Shown piece by piece: positions 54,337 through 64,000 of a stretch of 64,000 bases of DNA (positions are counted from its first letter, which is position 1; each line of letters opens with the position of its first letter). The notes beneath the pieces were generated by a model. It made no database searches, was not told the DNA's origin, and saw only the letters and a program-made list of their open reading frames with translations. Both the position numbers and the translations under genes were made by a program. The stretch comes from Deuterostichococcus epilithicus (taxonomy: Eukaryota; Chlorophyta; Trebouxiophyceae; Prasiolales; Stichococcaceae). The stretch spans positions 310,001 to 374,000 of the forward strand of contig JAVTLE010000003.1 of the NCBI GenBank assembly GCA_033439295.1, written 5' to 3'.

Positions 54337-55946
54337 CGCTGGCCCGCGAGGCCCGGCCTTCCGGAACTGCGGCCAGATGCAGGGGAGTGGTGGGTGGGAA
54401 CGAATCGATGCGGAGGTGGCTGGAGGCCACTTGCCAACATCTGAATCATGGAGTTTACCAGTGAATCTGTGGTTTGCATTCAGAGACCCCACCATGCACT
54501 TGGGACCCGCAGCCGCAGAGAAGCCTTGTCAACGCTCTGGCAACCCCAGGCTTCACGCTCAATCAGACACAGGCAACTGGGCCTGCCCCGCCTCGAAACC
54601 CTGCAAATTGCACAGTGCGTACATATCAACGCCCTAGTTCCTGGGGCTTTTGCACAAAAGCTGGGGGCAGCATACGATGATATTTTGTGTCAGCGCGCCC
54701 GCCGCCGCATGGCGTGGCCTCGAACGAGCTGCGACCAGGCAGAGGTGCGAGTGCGCCTGATGAAAGACAAGCGAGTTTTGGGCCCACAGATCTGCATCAG
54801 GCGGCAAGCAGGAAGGATGCCCACCTGCATGACCTCGTCCTGCGGGTCGTCACACATGGCAGCAACTCAATTGCAGCAGTGAACCTCCTGCGGCCATGAA
54901 CGACAAAGTATCTCACGTTTCCGATGCTGGGCATCAATCGAATGCACGGCATACATGCCGGCCCACAGCCATCGAGCAACAAGGCAATGCACTCGTCCAA
55001 AACATGGCGTCCCACATACAACCCCCGCCGCCGGGGCAAAGTGACATGGTCAAACTTCATCACCTGCATCCAAGAGCTCAAGTTCAGTCTGCCTGGTTCG
55101 TTATGACAGCTCCTGCCGCCGGGTCAAGCAAGTCGAGGCATTCTGGCATCCCCACACGTGGCCAGCCTGAGGCTGGCTTGGGACTTCACAGCGGGCACTC
55201 ATGCACGCCAATGCCAGCTTTGCAACATCACACGCCTCCAAGGCACCTGCCGGACTCTGGATGACACCCCTCCGTCGATGCGAACCTGGCACTTCCTGGC
55301 TGCAGCCGCCGGTTTGTCGACCGACAGAGCTCGTGTATTGGACTCTTCGTGCTCATTCACGTTTCACCTTTTCGAGCTGTGTGAACATCTGCAGCACAGC
55401 GAACCGCGAGTTCTCGGCAAATGCCTGCAGCATCTGCCCCTGCTGCCTTTGCGCATTGCATATGGCCGATCAACTACCCGATCGAAGCACTACCACCAGT
55501 TAAACCCCGCATTTGGCAGTTGCTCATGGTCGACTACTGGCACTATCTTCAATGGCGCCGAGCGGTTGATTCGACTCCGCAGAGCCTGGGGCAACGGCGC
55601 TGAGCCTGCTTGATCAAGAGGAGAACCAAACTGGGCTGCCGGCGGCGGCAGCGGCTTGAGGAAGGACAGCGGCTGAGGGGGGAAGTGGAGGGGGGAACAA
55701 ACAGGTAAATATGAACCGGCCGCTGTCACCACTGCTGCAGACAGATGTTGCTGCCCGCGCCGCTGTCGTCGCAGCTGCAGCGCTGGCGCCGGGGTAGTTG
55801 TTCTTACCGGACAAGTATGCGCAACTCCATCATGCAGCGCAGGCACTGGGGAACCTGCTGCTAGTTGGCTACTGTTAGTCTGTTACCTTTACTCACCGAC
55901 ACCTGGTTGTTCTGCCGCAGCCCCTGCGCCAATGCTGCTGTGAGCT

Positions 55947-57340
55947 ATGAGGGCCGTCAGGGTCTGCTCCGCACCCTGCCAACCATGCCGCCGCCGCCGC
56001 TCGCAACATTCAGCCATGTCACCGCTGCCCAGCCCACCTGCCAGCAGCACCGACATCTCTGCTGAGGTCGCAGCCCAGCCAGCCACTCCGCCCTGCCCGC
56101 CGACAGCAGCGCACCACCTTTCAGGGCTCTTGTTGCGTGCCATGCTGAGCCTGCACGGCCTAGCCGTCGCTGATGGCTTCATTGACGCCGCTATTCAGCC
56201 ACAAACTACCCCAATTGCCACTACACCCCCGTCGCTGCCGCTGTTGGACGCCATGCCAGCGTGCCCACGACCCTGCCCACCATGCCACTGCTGCCGCTCA
56301 AAGGCCTGTGATCAGTGGCGTCATCTGGCCGTATCGCACCAACTCTGCAGATTTGTGTTGCAGAGTCTGTACTGTCCAAGCGGATCCTTCAGAGTTTGGG
56401 TCATCGGCTATCTATATTGTGCGCAGGCATCACAGATGCCACGCCCTGCGATCACCACTCTCGTCTTTGTGTTGGTTCGGGCGACGCACAATGCAGTGGA
56501 ATATTCGCAGGCGTACGAGCTACTGACATTGCTATGCACACTGCTGGACAAGTCGAAGCTGGAGAACCGCAATGGTGCAGTGGAGCTGGATGCTGCAGCA
56601 CCTGACCGAGCTCAAGGCGCAGGAGTTCAGGTCAACGGCGCCAACCCGCCGCGAGCAATTGGCGCTGAAGCAGGAGAGATCCAGGCGCATCTGCTGCCGG
56701 TGGTGGGTTTCGTGATTTGTCCGAGGCGAGCCGTAGCAGCGATGGGCTTTACCGAATAATGCAAGTTGTGGGTGGGCGATCACTGACTGGATCCGTGCAT
56801 GCATCTGTGGCGTCAACTCCTGAGTGCAGCGCTATCGCACGAGGTTGTTGTGGCATGAATCAGGCCTCGAATCTTGGCATGAACCACAGCAGTCACCACC
56901 ACCTTGTGCGCCACTCTCAGGCTGAGGACATGTGCGGAAATACCTGTGGCACGGCGGCCACCAGGCAGAGCTGCCAGCTGACCAAAACCGTCCCGCAGTG
57001 TGCCGTGGTCACCGTGCGGCAACTAGGTGTAGCAGCATCAGCATGCAGGCATTCGATCAGCCCAAGCTGCTGGCTATCCGCAGCATCTGCAGCGGCCAGA
57101 ACCCGCTTGCGGCAATTGGTACAGCTTGGCGGCGCCGACGAGCTGGCTGACACGCGTGGTATTGCAGCTGCAGCCGCAGCCGGTAGAGCCTCATGCAGCG
57201 ATCTGCTGGCTGCACCCACGACCACATCCCTGCTGGTCAAGGATACCCGTCGTGGGAATGGAATTCTGGACTTCGAAAGCAAACTGCTTCCACAAAGAAG
57301 GAGCTTTGGTGCATTTCCGTCTTACCCAGCCTTGGACTAA
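55947..57340 (+). CDS. Hypothetical protein region, right-arm copy
   Basis: Plus-strand stretches 55947-56759 (270 codons) and 56717-57340 (207 codons) mirror left-arm 39296-38571 and 38480-37899. The first includes FVLVRATHNAVEYSQAYELL and TLLCTLLDKSKLENRNGAVE, which look helical and protein-like; the second is Ala/Ser-rich. They overlap in different frames, so a splice or frameshift would be needed to join them. No domain recognised. Coding status is uncertain because the other strand is equally open. Confidence 0.3.
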
Positions 57341-57356
57341 ATCAAACGAGCCCAGA

Positions 57357-57364
57357 GTAGGAAG
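57357..57364 (-). other. Empty MITE insertion site
   Basis: GTAGGAAG here is the complement of CTTCCTAC. The flanks on both sides match the left-arm sequence around the MITE at 37353-37875, with one copy of the octamer and no element. Confidence 0.92.
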
Positions 57365-57543
57365 TATGTTGACTGTATGAGGTCACCATGATCAAGGGAG
57401 ATAATACAATGTAACCAGTTTAATTTATCGCCGACCCTTGCTGCGAAAGAAAATAAAAATCACACGCACTGCTGGGGCGTTGCGTGCGGCTCCCACCGTG
57501 CAAAACATTCACCAGAATGAATTGTTCCGGGCAAAAATTCTGG

Positions 57544-57645
57544 GGGACAACCGAGAATCGAACTCGGGGCCTCTCGCATGTTCTTCCGATTACTACCGGA
57601 GGGAGGTGTACCCGAAGCGAGAATCATACCACTAGACCATTGTCC
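57544..57645 (-). tRNA. tRNA-Pro (anticodon CGG) with 32-nt intron
   Basis: On the minus strand: acceptor GGACAAT pairs with GTTGTCC (one G-T pair), the D arm GGTCTAGTGGTAT is identical to the left-arm tRNA, and the anticodon stem CTCGC/GCGAG encloses loop TTCGGG|T (anticodon CGG). A 32-nt intron lies after position 37, the standard nuclear place. The T stem CCGAG/CTCGG encloses TTCGATT. The intron contains CTCCGG, which can pair with the anticodon as in other tRNA introns. It is the mirror partner of tRNA-Pro(UGG) at 37087-37158 at the outer end of the right arm. Confidence 0.93.
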
Positions 57646-58383
57646 CTCGCCAGTGTGCCACACAATCAGAACAGCCATATATAAAGCCAAATAAGCGCTG
57701 CTCAAGAATTTTACGGTGTTTACCCTTCTTCGCTGCCTCACTAGCTTCTCGTTTGCACAGCCCCAACCGCCACATCTAACTTGTATGCTGCAAGCTTTGG
57801 CATTCACCGTCAAGCGAAAATTGAGTGTGCAAACGTCGCAAGAGCAGTCTGGGGCACATTCCCGAGCGATCACCCACCCACGGTCAACGCTCTTGCTCCA
57901 ATGCTTGCACGCTCCACCTTCATTGTTGGCCCTCACAGCCCCGCGACTCGCGCGGGTGTCGTTCGTCGCTGAGGGCCCACAGGCCAAAGTTTCGACTTTC
58001 GGCAATGTGTTTGAGCGCCGGGTATTCCGTCAAGAAATCGTGTGAAAGCTATTGAAACACACGATGTAAGCGTACACGTTGAGGGTAAAGCCCAGCAACC
58101 GCCTGAGCATCGCTATGGAGACTCAGCTGGTCGTTGCAGAGGGCCGCATGGTGCAGCACCCTGATCACGAGCGCTCACCTGCTGAGGGGTCTGATGGCAC
58201 ACCTGCTGCCGCATTGGGAATGAGCGCTGGATGGACGATGCGGCGCCGCCCCCGGCCCCTCTGTTACCGCTTCCGATATCCTGGGCCATGCGCCCAAGTC
58301 CATTAGCGATGTGGCCACCATCATGACAAACGGTTCTGGCTGAGCCGACGGAGCTGAAGAACAACAATGCTCAGGTGAGCAAG
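57646..58383. other. Region between tRNA-Pro(CGG) and LINE
   Basis: The 5' flank of the minus-strand tRNA contains TATATAAAG near 57677-57685 on the plus strand, 32-40 bp upstream of the gene, compatible with a TATA element for RNA polymerase III. No protein-coding signal is recognised further right. Confidence 0.4.
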
Positions 58384-58423
58384 GACTACGCCAACACGAT
58401 GATATCATGGCCTCGGTACAAAC

Positions 58424-59122
58424 GTGCAGCTGCAGCAGCAGGACCGCATCGCGCACTTGGAGCAGCGCGCAGACGCCAAAAAGTGCGTCGCGATCGTGGA
58501 AAAAACAGCTGAGGGCACTGCAGCAGCGGCCAGCAAGACAGCTACACCAGCCAAGCAGGCAGCCGTCAAGGCTCAGCACGCAGTCGACAGCGAGCTGGCC
58601 AGCATGCGCAGGACCATCAAGGCTCAGGACACGGCGATGCATCGGCTGCGGAATGACCTGGCCACCTCCGCGGCCGCTGGCGAGCCTGCTGAGAACGTGC
58701 CAGAGGATGTGCGGCGTCAGGTCGAAGGTCTGGATCGGAACCAGCAGAGTGAGAATGTCGGAATCCAGCTGCCGCCACAAACAGCATGGGAGTCGCCTGC
58801 TGATCTGCAGTGCAAGGCACAGGAGCTGCTGGACAGCGAGGATGGCTCTGGTCCGCATGTCATCAGCGCCCGCTGCATCGGTGCCTCGCGCTCGGCGCCG
58901 GCGGGCGGCCAGCTGTCAGCGCCGTGCCCTGTCCTGCTGCAGCTAGGCCGCCACCGCGACCAGCAGCTGGCGCTGCGCAGCTCTGCACCCCTACGCGCAC
59001 GCGGCTGCCGCATCGGCAAGGACCTATCGCGCGCGGAGCAGACGATGAAGAAGAGCCGGCAGCCGCTGGCGCAGCAGCTGTTCGAAGAGCATGGCCTCAT
59101 TATGGTGTGGAGGCCATGCTGA
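58424..59122 (+). pseudogene. LINE ORF1-like protein
   Basis: Open for 232 codons without an ATG at the 5' end of the frame, so probably truncated. The first part is a coiled coil (DRIAHLEQRADAKKCVAIVE, then ASMRRTIKAQDTAMHRLRND). The C-terminal part (RCRIGKDLSRAEQ-like: CRIGKDLSRAEQTMKKSRQP) matches the pattern of LINE ORF1 C-terminal domains, where a short basic segment with DLT/DLS and a helix ends in a VFWRG-like strand (here LIMVWR). Such ORF1 proteins bind retrotransposon RNA. Confidence 0.6.
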
Positions 59123-59239
59123 TCTGTAAAAAAAGGGACTGCTGCTGGCAGTAAGGCGCACCGCAGCCTACAACACGCACCTACAACACAAGGACGAGAC
59201 CTCTATATGGGGTCAGGCTGAATGATGTAGCAGCGTCGC

Positions 59240-59700
59240 AGCCACCATGGTCGGTTGCTGTGGCATATGTGCCGCCGGCGGGGTCGCCGAAGCTGCAGAC
59301 AGAGTCGGCTCAGGAAAGGTTTGACACCCTGGCAACTGTGGCGGCGGCCGCGGCTCAGGACGGCACGGCGGTGCTTCTGGGCGAGGACTTCAATGCCAGG
59401 GCTGCCACTAATCCAGACAATGCGTTGCTGCCAGCTGGCGCGCGTGCCCAGTGGGGCTGCACTGACGCCACGATGAATGCCAACGGCCGCGCTTTGCTGC
59501 GCCAGGCACAGGGCTGGCGCTGTGCATTGGCCGAATGGAGGGCGACATGCGCGGCACACCAACCTTCAAGTAGCACATCGGTACGAAGCCCTCTCGCCTG
59601 GACCACCTCCTGGCGGTGCCAATAGCGTTTAGCCGCCTGCGTAACAGCACCGTTGACGAGCAGCAGGGCGGCTCACGGCACTGGCCGCTGACAGCTTCGT
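59240..59700 (+). pseudogene. LINE endonuclease domain (APE-like), frameshifted
   Basis: VAVAYVPPAGSPKLQ, then AVLLGEDFNARAATNPDN, give the VAxVYxPP and GDFN motifs of the endonuclease/exonuclease/phosphatase fold. Near 59570-59600 the frame must change to continue SRLDHLLAVP, and the terminal catalytic SDH motif is SRH here (GGSRHWPLT). Frameshift plus loss of the Asp suggest an inactive copy. Confidence 0.75.
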
Positions 59701-60407
59701 GCGACATGCCATTCACGGCGCCCACCGCCGCGGCGGCCAGCGCCGGCGCCCCGCTCCTGCGCCGGACCTGGCATGCAGAACAACAACAGCAAAATGCGCA
59801 AGCCCTCGGCAGCGACAGCCGTCTTGCAGCAGCAACGGCGGAGACGAATGTGCAGCAAGCCTCGGTGCTGGTTTTCGGGGCTATGTCAGACGCCGCGGCG
59901 GCCAGCGGCACGCCGCTCAGACGCGTGCGACCAGGGGAGCCAGGGCGACCCAGGCAGTTCTCAGACCCACAGGTCGATGCGCTGCGTGCCCGCATGAGGC
60001 AGCTGCGCCTCCAGCCTGGCCACAGCCTGCAGGTGCGGGCCCTGGAGGGCGAGTACAAGAGCCTGGTGCGGCGGAGGATGCGGGTGCTGCAATCTGACCT
60101 GCAGACGGTCGTCAAGCAGATTCGAAGCGACCCCCATGCAGTGTACAGCTCGCTCAAAGGGCGGCCGAAGCCGCTTCCAACACAGACTGCCGGAGTGTTG
60201 GACTTATATGTGCAGCGGTTGGCGGCCTGCGAGCTGGAGGAAGCGCCGCCGCCGCCACTGAACCCTGCCGCCCGCTGTTTCGGCTTGCACAGGGGTGGGT
60301 GGGGGGGCAGATGGCGGCACCGCCAGCGGCCTGCGCCGTCAGCGGCTCTGGCGGTGGGACGATGCCACTCAGCGGCGACTCCTCGCCTCACCCGCCAGGC
60401 CGCCAGC

Positions 60408-60435
60408 CGCTGCTGCTGCAGCAGCAGCAGCAGCT

Positions 60436-60475
<40 letters not shown>
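60408..60475 (+). repeat. CTG/CAG trinucleotide repeat
   Basis: CTGCTGCTG runs straight into (CAG)n with a CAGCTGCAG interruption, about 68 bp in total, with about 14 uninterrupted CAG units at the end. The CTG-to-CAG switch makes it self-complementary. All frames read as homopolymers (Gln, Ala, Ser). Confidence 0.9.
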
Positions 60476-63348
60476 GCGCCACTGTAGCACCGGCAAACTC
60501 TGCAACTTCAGCCGCGGCAAGTGCAGATGCATCAGGCGCTGGCATCGCCCAACAGCCGCAGCAGGCACTGGCACCACTGCCCCAGCTGCAGCAGCTATGG
60601 CGCCATGAGCGGCGGGTAGTCGCCTGGCAGCCTGGAGCAGGTGCCCAACACCTCGAAGGTGGCGGCGAGATGCCGCCGCATTCCAGCGCGCAACCGAGGG
60701 GAGCGGCTGGCGGGGACAGCTGTTCACCTTCGTCATGGGGCGCTGCAGCGGCCGGCAAGCCTCTGAACGGCAGCGCCATCCTTGGCGCTACCGCTTGCAC
60801 GGCTGCCGCACGCCCGCAGCAGCCGTGCGCGCATCTGCAGGCCCATCAATGGCGCACCAGCATGGTGCCTTGTGCTGCACTGCTGCTATATGCATGGCCC
60901 CGTCGCCGCCATAGGCCGCGCGCCTCGACCTGCTATCGCCGGAAGCGCGCCACAGCATGACCGCCAGGCCCACCTCCCGGCCAGTCAGCCCTCTAGCCAC
61001 CCATGTAGTGGCTGCCGCACGTGTCGCCACACCAACGCCAGGACCGGCTGGTCCTGGCGCCGCCATATGCCGCCTCAGATCGTTAAAACCGCGCATGTGC
61101 AGCCTGCTGCACATGGCACCAGCCGCTGCCGCAAACGCTGCGCGCCAAGCATCGACCTGAGTCAGGCACCGCAGCAAGGCGCCTCTCAGGTCGATGCTGC
61201 CTCGCTCGTGGCGGCCGCTCAGCGAGAGGCGTGCGCACACCCTAGAACAGGCGACGGTTGCGGCGGCCAGCGCAACAGGCGTCGTGTCGGACACCTGCTC
61301 AGCTCTCACCACGCTGTCAACGAGTTGCTGCCTCCTGCTGCCACCGCGGCGGTGGCTGACGAGCTGAAGCTGCTCGCTGAAATGCGGCACGGTGTTGTAC
61401 AAAAGACCACAAAGAGGTCTCCTCCACCTCGCCCTGGACGGCTGCCGATGGCAGAGCGGCAGCACAGCAGCGGCGGCGCGCTAGCGGCAAGCAACTGCAG
61501 GCGCCGTAGCAACAGGCTCCTGCTACTCTGCTGTGTACGCAGTGATGCAGTGCCCTCAGCGCAAGATGCCCGAATAACAGGCAACCCTGAAGAGCAGCGA
61601 TAGCCCCGCTAGCGGCAGCGCAGCAGCTTTGCCGGCTGCACATGCCGCGGCGTAGCAGCCGCTCTGGTGCCCGAGCCCGTGGCTCCTTCCTTGCTGGGGG
61701 CCCAGTTGGGCGCTAGCGCTCAGCCAGCCGCGGCTCTGCCGGCAACGTTGCCGCAGCACGGCGGCGCAGGTGACCGCGCTGCCGGCGGCAGCCACAGCAA
61801 CTGCGGTCTCCGCGGCGGCGGCTGCGGCGGCAATGGCGGAGCAGCAGCAACAGCTACTGCTGCAACGGCGGTGGTAACAGCTGCGAAGGCGGCAGCAGCA
61901 GCGTGGCGGCAGCAGCAGCGTGGCGGCAGCAGCGGCGGCAGCAGCAGCAGCAGCAGCAGCAGGCACTGGTGCAGCAGCGGCAGCAGACGCCGGTGCAGCA
62001 GCAGCAACAGTGCGAGCAAGCACCAGGATAGCAGCAGGCACAGGCGGTGCCTGCATGCTGTGGTGTACGTCTAGCTCATGCACACTCAGCGGGAACTGAG
62101 CAGGGGGTCTGGCACCTGGTGTGCCTGGCAGCCATAACGTACACCGTGATTCATGGCCGCAGGCTGGCGGCCAGCAGCATCCTGGGTGGGCAGCAGGCAG
62201 TTTGGCCGAGGCCGCAGCTCGCTGTCCAGATGCCGCAAACAGTCATGGTGGCGCGCTGCTGGGGTGTCCACTGAAGGGCCAGAAGATGCGGCGCCAGACC
62301 AATGCCGGGGGTCCACCGCCGCTTTGAGAGGACCTCCAGCACCTTCAGCAGGCAGTTGTGGCAGTGGGCAATAGTCGATCACCAGGCGGTGCTCAGCAGG
62401 TGGTCTGGCTATGGGCAAGTTGCGGACGTTTTTGTTCGCTGTGAACTTGTCCGGCTTTGATCAGCATAGGACCCTACCGACAAAGCGTTCAGATTTTGCG
62501 TGTGCATATGCAGGCCTTCGGGCGCCAGACATGCTCGTGTATGGTCCTCCGCCCATTAGCGGGCTTGGTCCCCTCCTCGGTGGCCGCCCAACCTCCAGGC
62601 TTCAAGGTGCAGGGGCCGCACCCTGACGCTTGCCGCGATGGCGGGCGCTGGTCTGTCTTGCCTCTCCCCGTCTTGCAGCGGCAGTGTCGCTCATCGCCAC
62701 CGCTCGCTGCCATTGCTGTCATGCGGCCGCCCCGCCAGACAAGTGCTCCCAGTGGGCTCTTGAAGGTCACCGTCCGGACGGGGCGAGGAGCACTGAGACC
62801 ACACACGGCCGCCCTGGCAAGCAGCCCTTGACGACGTCACCGCCCATCGTCTGTGGGCCTTTGGTCTGGCGCATGATTGTCAAGCAGACACGCTTTTGCC
62901 GCTTGCCCCTCTCGTTGCCCTCATTCATTCTACAAGTCTTATTGCGTCATCAGCATGCGATCATTTGTGGTGCGGGCCCTACCGACGTGCAATATTGAAA
63001 TTGAAATTGAACAATCACACCGGTCAGCAGTGACAACGTGTCCGGCCCTGTCTCAAAGCCCGTTCGAATCAGATCACATCTATATATGAGTGGCATTGTC
63101 CACCGGCGCGCTAGTCCAGGTTTAGATATTGTACTTTCGCTTCCTGACCAAGGCCTCAATTGAAACTTCGTCGACAGTTCGCCTCGAAACAATGGGATTC
63201 AGAGACAGGAGCGGCTGCAAAGAATTACCGCTGGCGCAGCCGGGCGTCCACCCTCAACCTACAGATACAGTGTTGGCACAAACATGCCCAAGTCTTCTTC
63301 CTCTTCCATTCCATGCTTCCCGGCTGCGGCCAGCCTGCCGTAACTGAT
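60476..63348. other. Low-complexity, gene-poor region
   Basis: Rich in CAG/GCN repeats (another tract near 61921-61965). Long open frames here are poly-Ala, poly-Gln or poly-Ser by-products of the repeats, and no conserved motif was recognised. The region 62400-63340 contains no recognised feature. Confidence 0.5.
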
Positions 63349-63956
63349 CTACAGCTTGAGCGTCGACAGCAGCTCCGAGGCGCGCCGCTTCTTCGGTGGC
63401 GCCCGCCGCCGCCGCTGCCGGATGGGCTGGCCCGGCGCGCCCTGCTCCTTCTTTGACAGCGTGATCTGCGCAGGCAAGGTTGGGGGGACCGCATGTCAAT
63501 GTGGGACCAGCTGCGCACTACCGTTGCAAAGGCCTGCTGCCGGATGCATGCGATGATGCTTGTGCATGGAGGTCATCCAAATGACAGCGTGCACAGCCAG
63601 TAGCACCGACCGCTGGCATGCTGTGCACGACAATCGAACTCTGGCGGGACACTGTGGCAGCTCGTTGAGGTTTGCGCCACCGCGCTGCTGCAGCAGCAGG
63701 GCCGCCGGGACCCTGCAAGGTGCATGCCCTGCCGTTGGAGACACGCCGCCGTCACGGCAGCCTCGGGCGCAGGCACAGGGGCTGGCAGGACGACGCTGCG
63801 CACCAGCTTGAGGCGCTGCTGCCCGTTGTTCCACACGCGCTGCTCCGAGCGCACACGGCTGCCGATGGGGTTGATGGTCACGTCCAGCGGCCGGTCCATG
63901 GTCTCCGGGATGACGATGTAGCCGCACAGCACCTGGTTGACCGCCTGCACCCGCGC
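63349..63956 (-). CDS. Unidentified gene, last two exons (5' part beyond window)
   Basis: Exon 63956-63756 (67 codons) reads ARVQAVNQVLCGYIVIPETM, then DRPLDVTINPIGSRVRSEQR and VWNNGQQRLKLVRSVVLPAP. It joins in frame to exon 63465-63349, ITLSKKEQGAPGQPIRQRRR followed by RAPPKKRRASELLSTLKL and a TAG stop. The tail has a clear bipartite-type nuclear localisation signal (QRRRRAPPKKRR), so the product is probably nuclear. The first exon looks like a compact beta-rich domain. I do not recognise the family. More exons must lie to the right of the window. Confidence 0.55.
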
Positions 63957-64000
63957 CTGCGCGGCAGCAGGCGGTGCCAGCTGGCTTAAGCAGCGCTGGC

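Larger units (their letters stand above)
49413..57645 (-). repeat. Large inverted repeat, right arm (8.2 kb)
   Basis: Reverse-complement copy of 37087-49088. It is 3769 bp shorter. The sum of the three left-only pieces (about 3049 bp, 531 bp including one target duplication, and 217 bp), less the 32-nt tRNA intron found only here, is 3765, so these events explain essentially the whole difference. It ends at tRNA-Pro(CGG). Beyond 57645 no further match to the left flank is seen. Confidence 0.95.
58384..60290 (+). mobile_element. Truncated non-LTR retrotransposon (LINE, APE-type)
   Basis: In order: an ORF1-like part (58424-59122), an apurinic-type endonuclease part (about 59240-59700), and the linker that normally leads to reverse transcriptase (to about 60260, LQSDLQTVVKQIRSDPHAVY then SSLKGRPKPLPTQ). 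No reverse-transcriptase motif (such as YADD) follows: the sequence runs into poly-Q/poly-A low-complexity DNA. Frameshifts separate the parts. No target-site duplication was located. Confidence 0.75.

Noticed and set aside
59408-60736. 442-codon open frame on the minus strand
   Set aside because: It is antisense to the LINE endonuclease and linker and to the CAG repeat. It is mostly poly-Leu/Gln/Ala from the repeat, and the plus strand has the recognisable motifs.
63040-63090. tRNA-like B box (CGTTCGAATCAGATC)
   Set aside because: No acceptor, D or anticodon arm can be folded around it.

Overview
The window is nuclear DNA of a GC-rich, intron-dense green alga (Chlorophyta, most likely a trebouxiophyte). 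I infer this from short exons bounded by CAG|GT(G) junctions, a plant-type CNX2 with an organelle presequence, chloroplast-type transporter and VOC genes, tRNA-Pro genes (one with a nuclear-type intron after position 37), and LINE and hAT-like elements. Exon models were built by hand from splice signals and reading-frame continuity. They are good for the conserved genes and weak for the hypothetical ones.

Left part (1-25.7 kb). A drug/metabolite transporter gene (158-2423) is followed by a long gene (4449-11307) encoding a fused EgtD-EgtB (Egt1-type) ergothioneine biosynthesis protein. Next comes a tandem segmental duplication of about 6.9 kb. Copy A is about 10095-17040 and copy B about 17041-23822. 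Each copy carries an egt1 3' end (+), an NmrA-like NAD(P)-binding gene (-) and a CNX2 5' part (+). The outer copies are attached to the full genes, so egt1 is intact through copy A and CNX2 is intact through copy B (21947-25673). The inner partial copies of both genes are pseudogenes. Both NmrA-like paralogues look intact.

Middle (25.7-36.1 kb). A VOC/glyoxalase-fold protein (-), a coiled-coil protein (-) and an F-box/leucine-rich-repeat protein (+) follow.

Right part (36.8-57.6 kb). This is a very large inverted repeat. The left arm (37087-49088) and right arm (49413-57645) are separated by a 324-bp spacer, and each arm ends exactly at a tRNA-Pro gene: UGG without intron on the left, CGG with a 32-nt intron on the right. 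Three indels explain almost all of the arm-length difference: a 523-bp hAT-like MITE with an 8-bp target duplication (left only), a 217-bp tandem duplication (left only), and about 3.05 kb missing from the right arm. The arms carry unrecognised genes, including an Ala/Lys-rich protein and, only on the left, a ubiquitin-like exon. A truncated LINE (58.4-60.3 kb), low-complexity CAG/GCN sequence, and the 3' end of an unidentified gene (-) close the window.

Two patterns recur. (1) In at least five genes an intact exon sits beside one or two decayed copies of itself within about 100-220 bp, usually on the 5' side; I call these exon echoes. (2) Several introns appear to start with GC instead of GT, and the reading frames join only with those donors.
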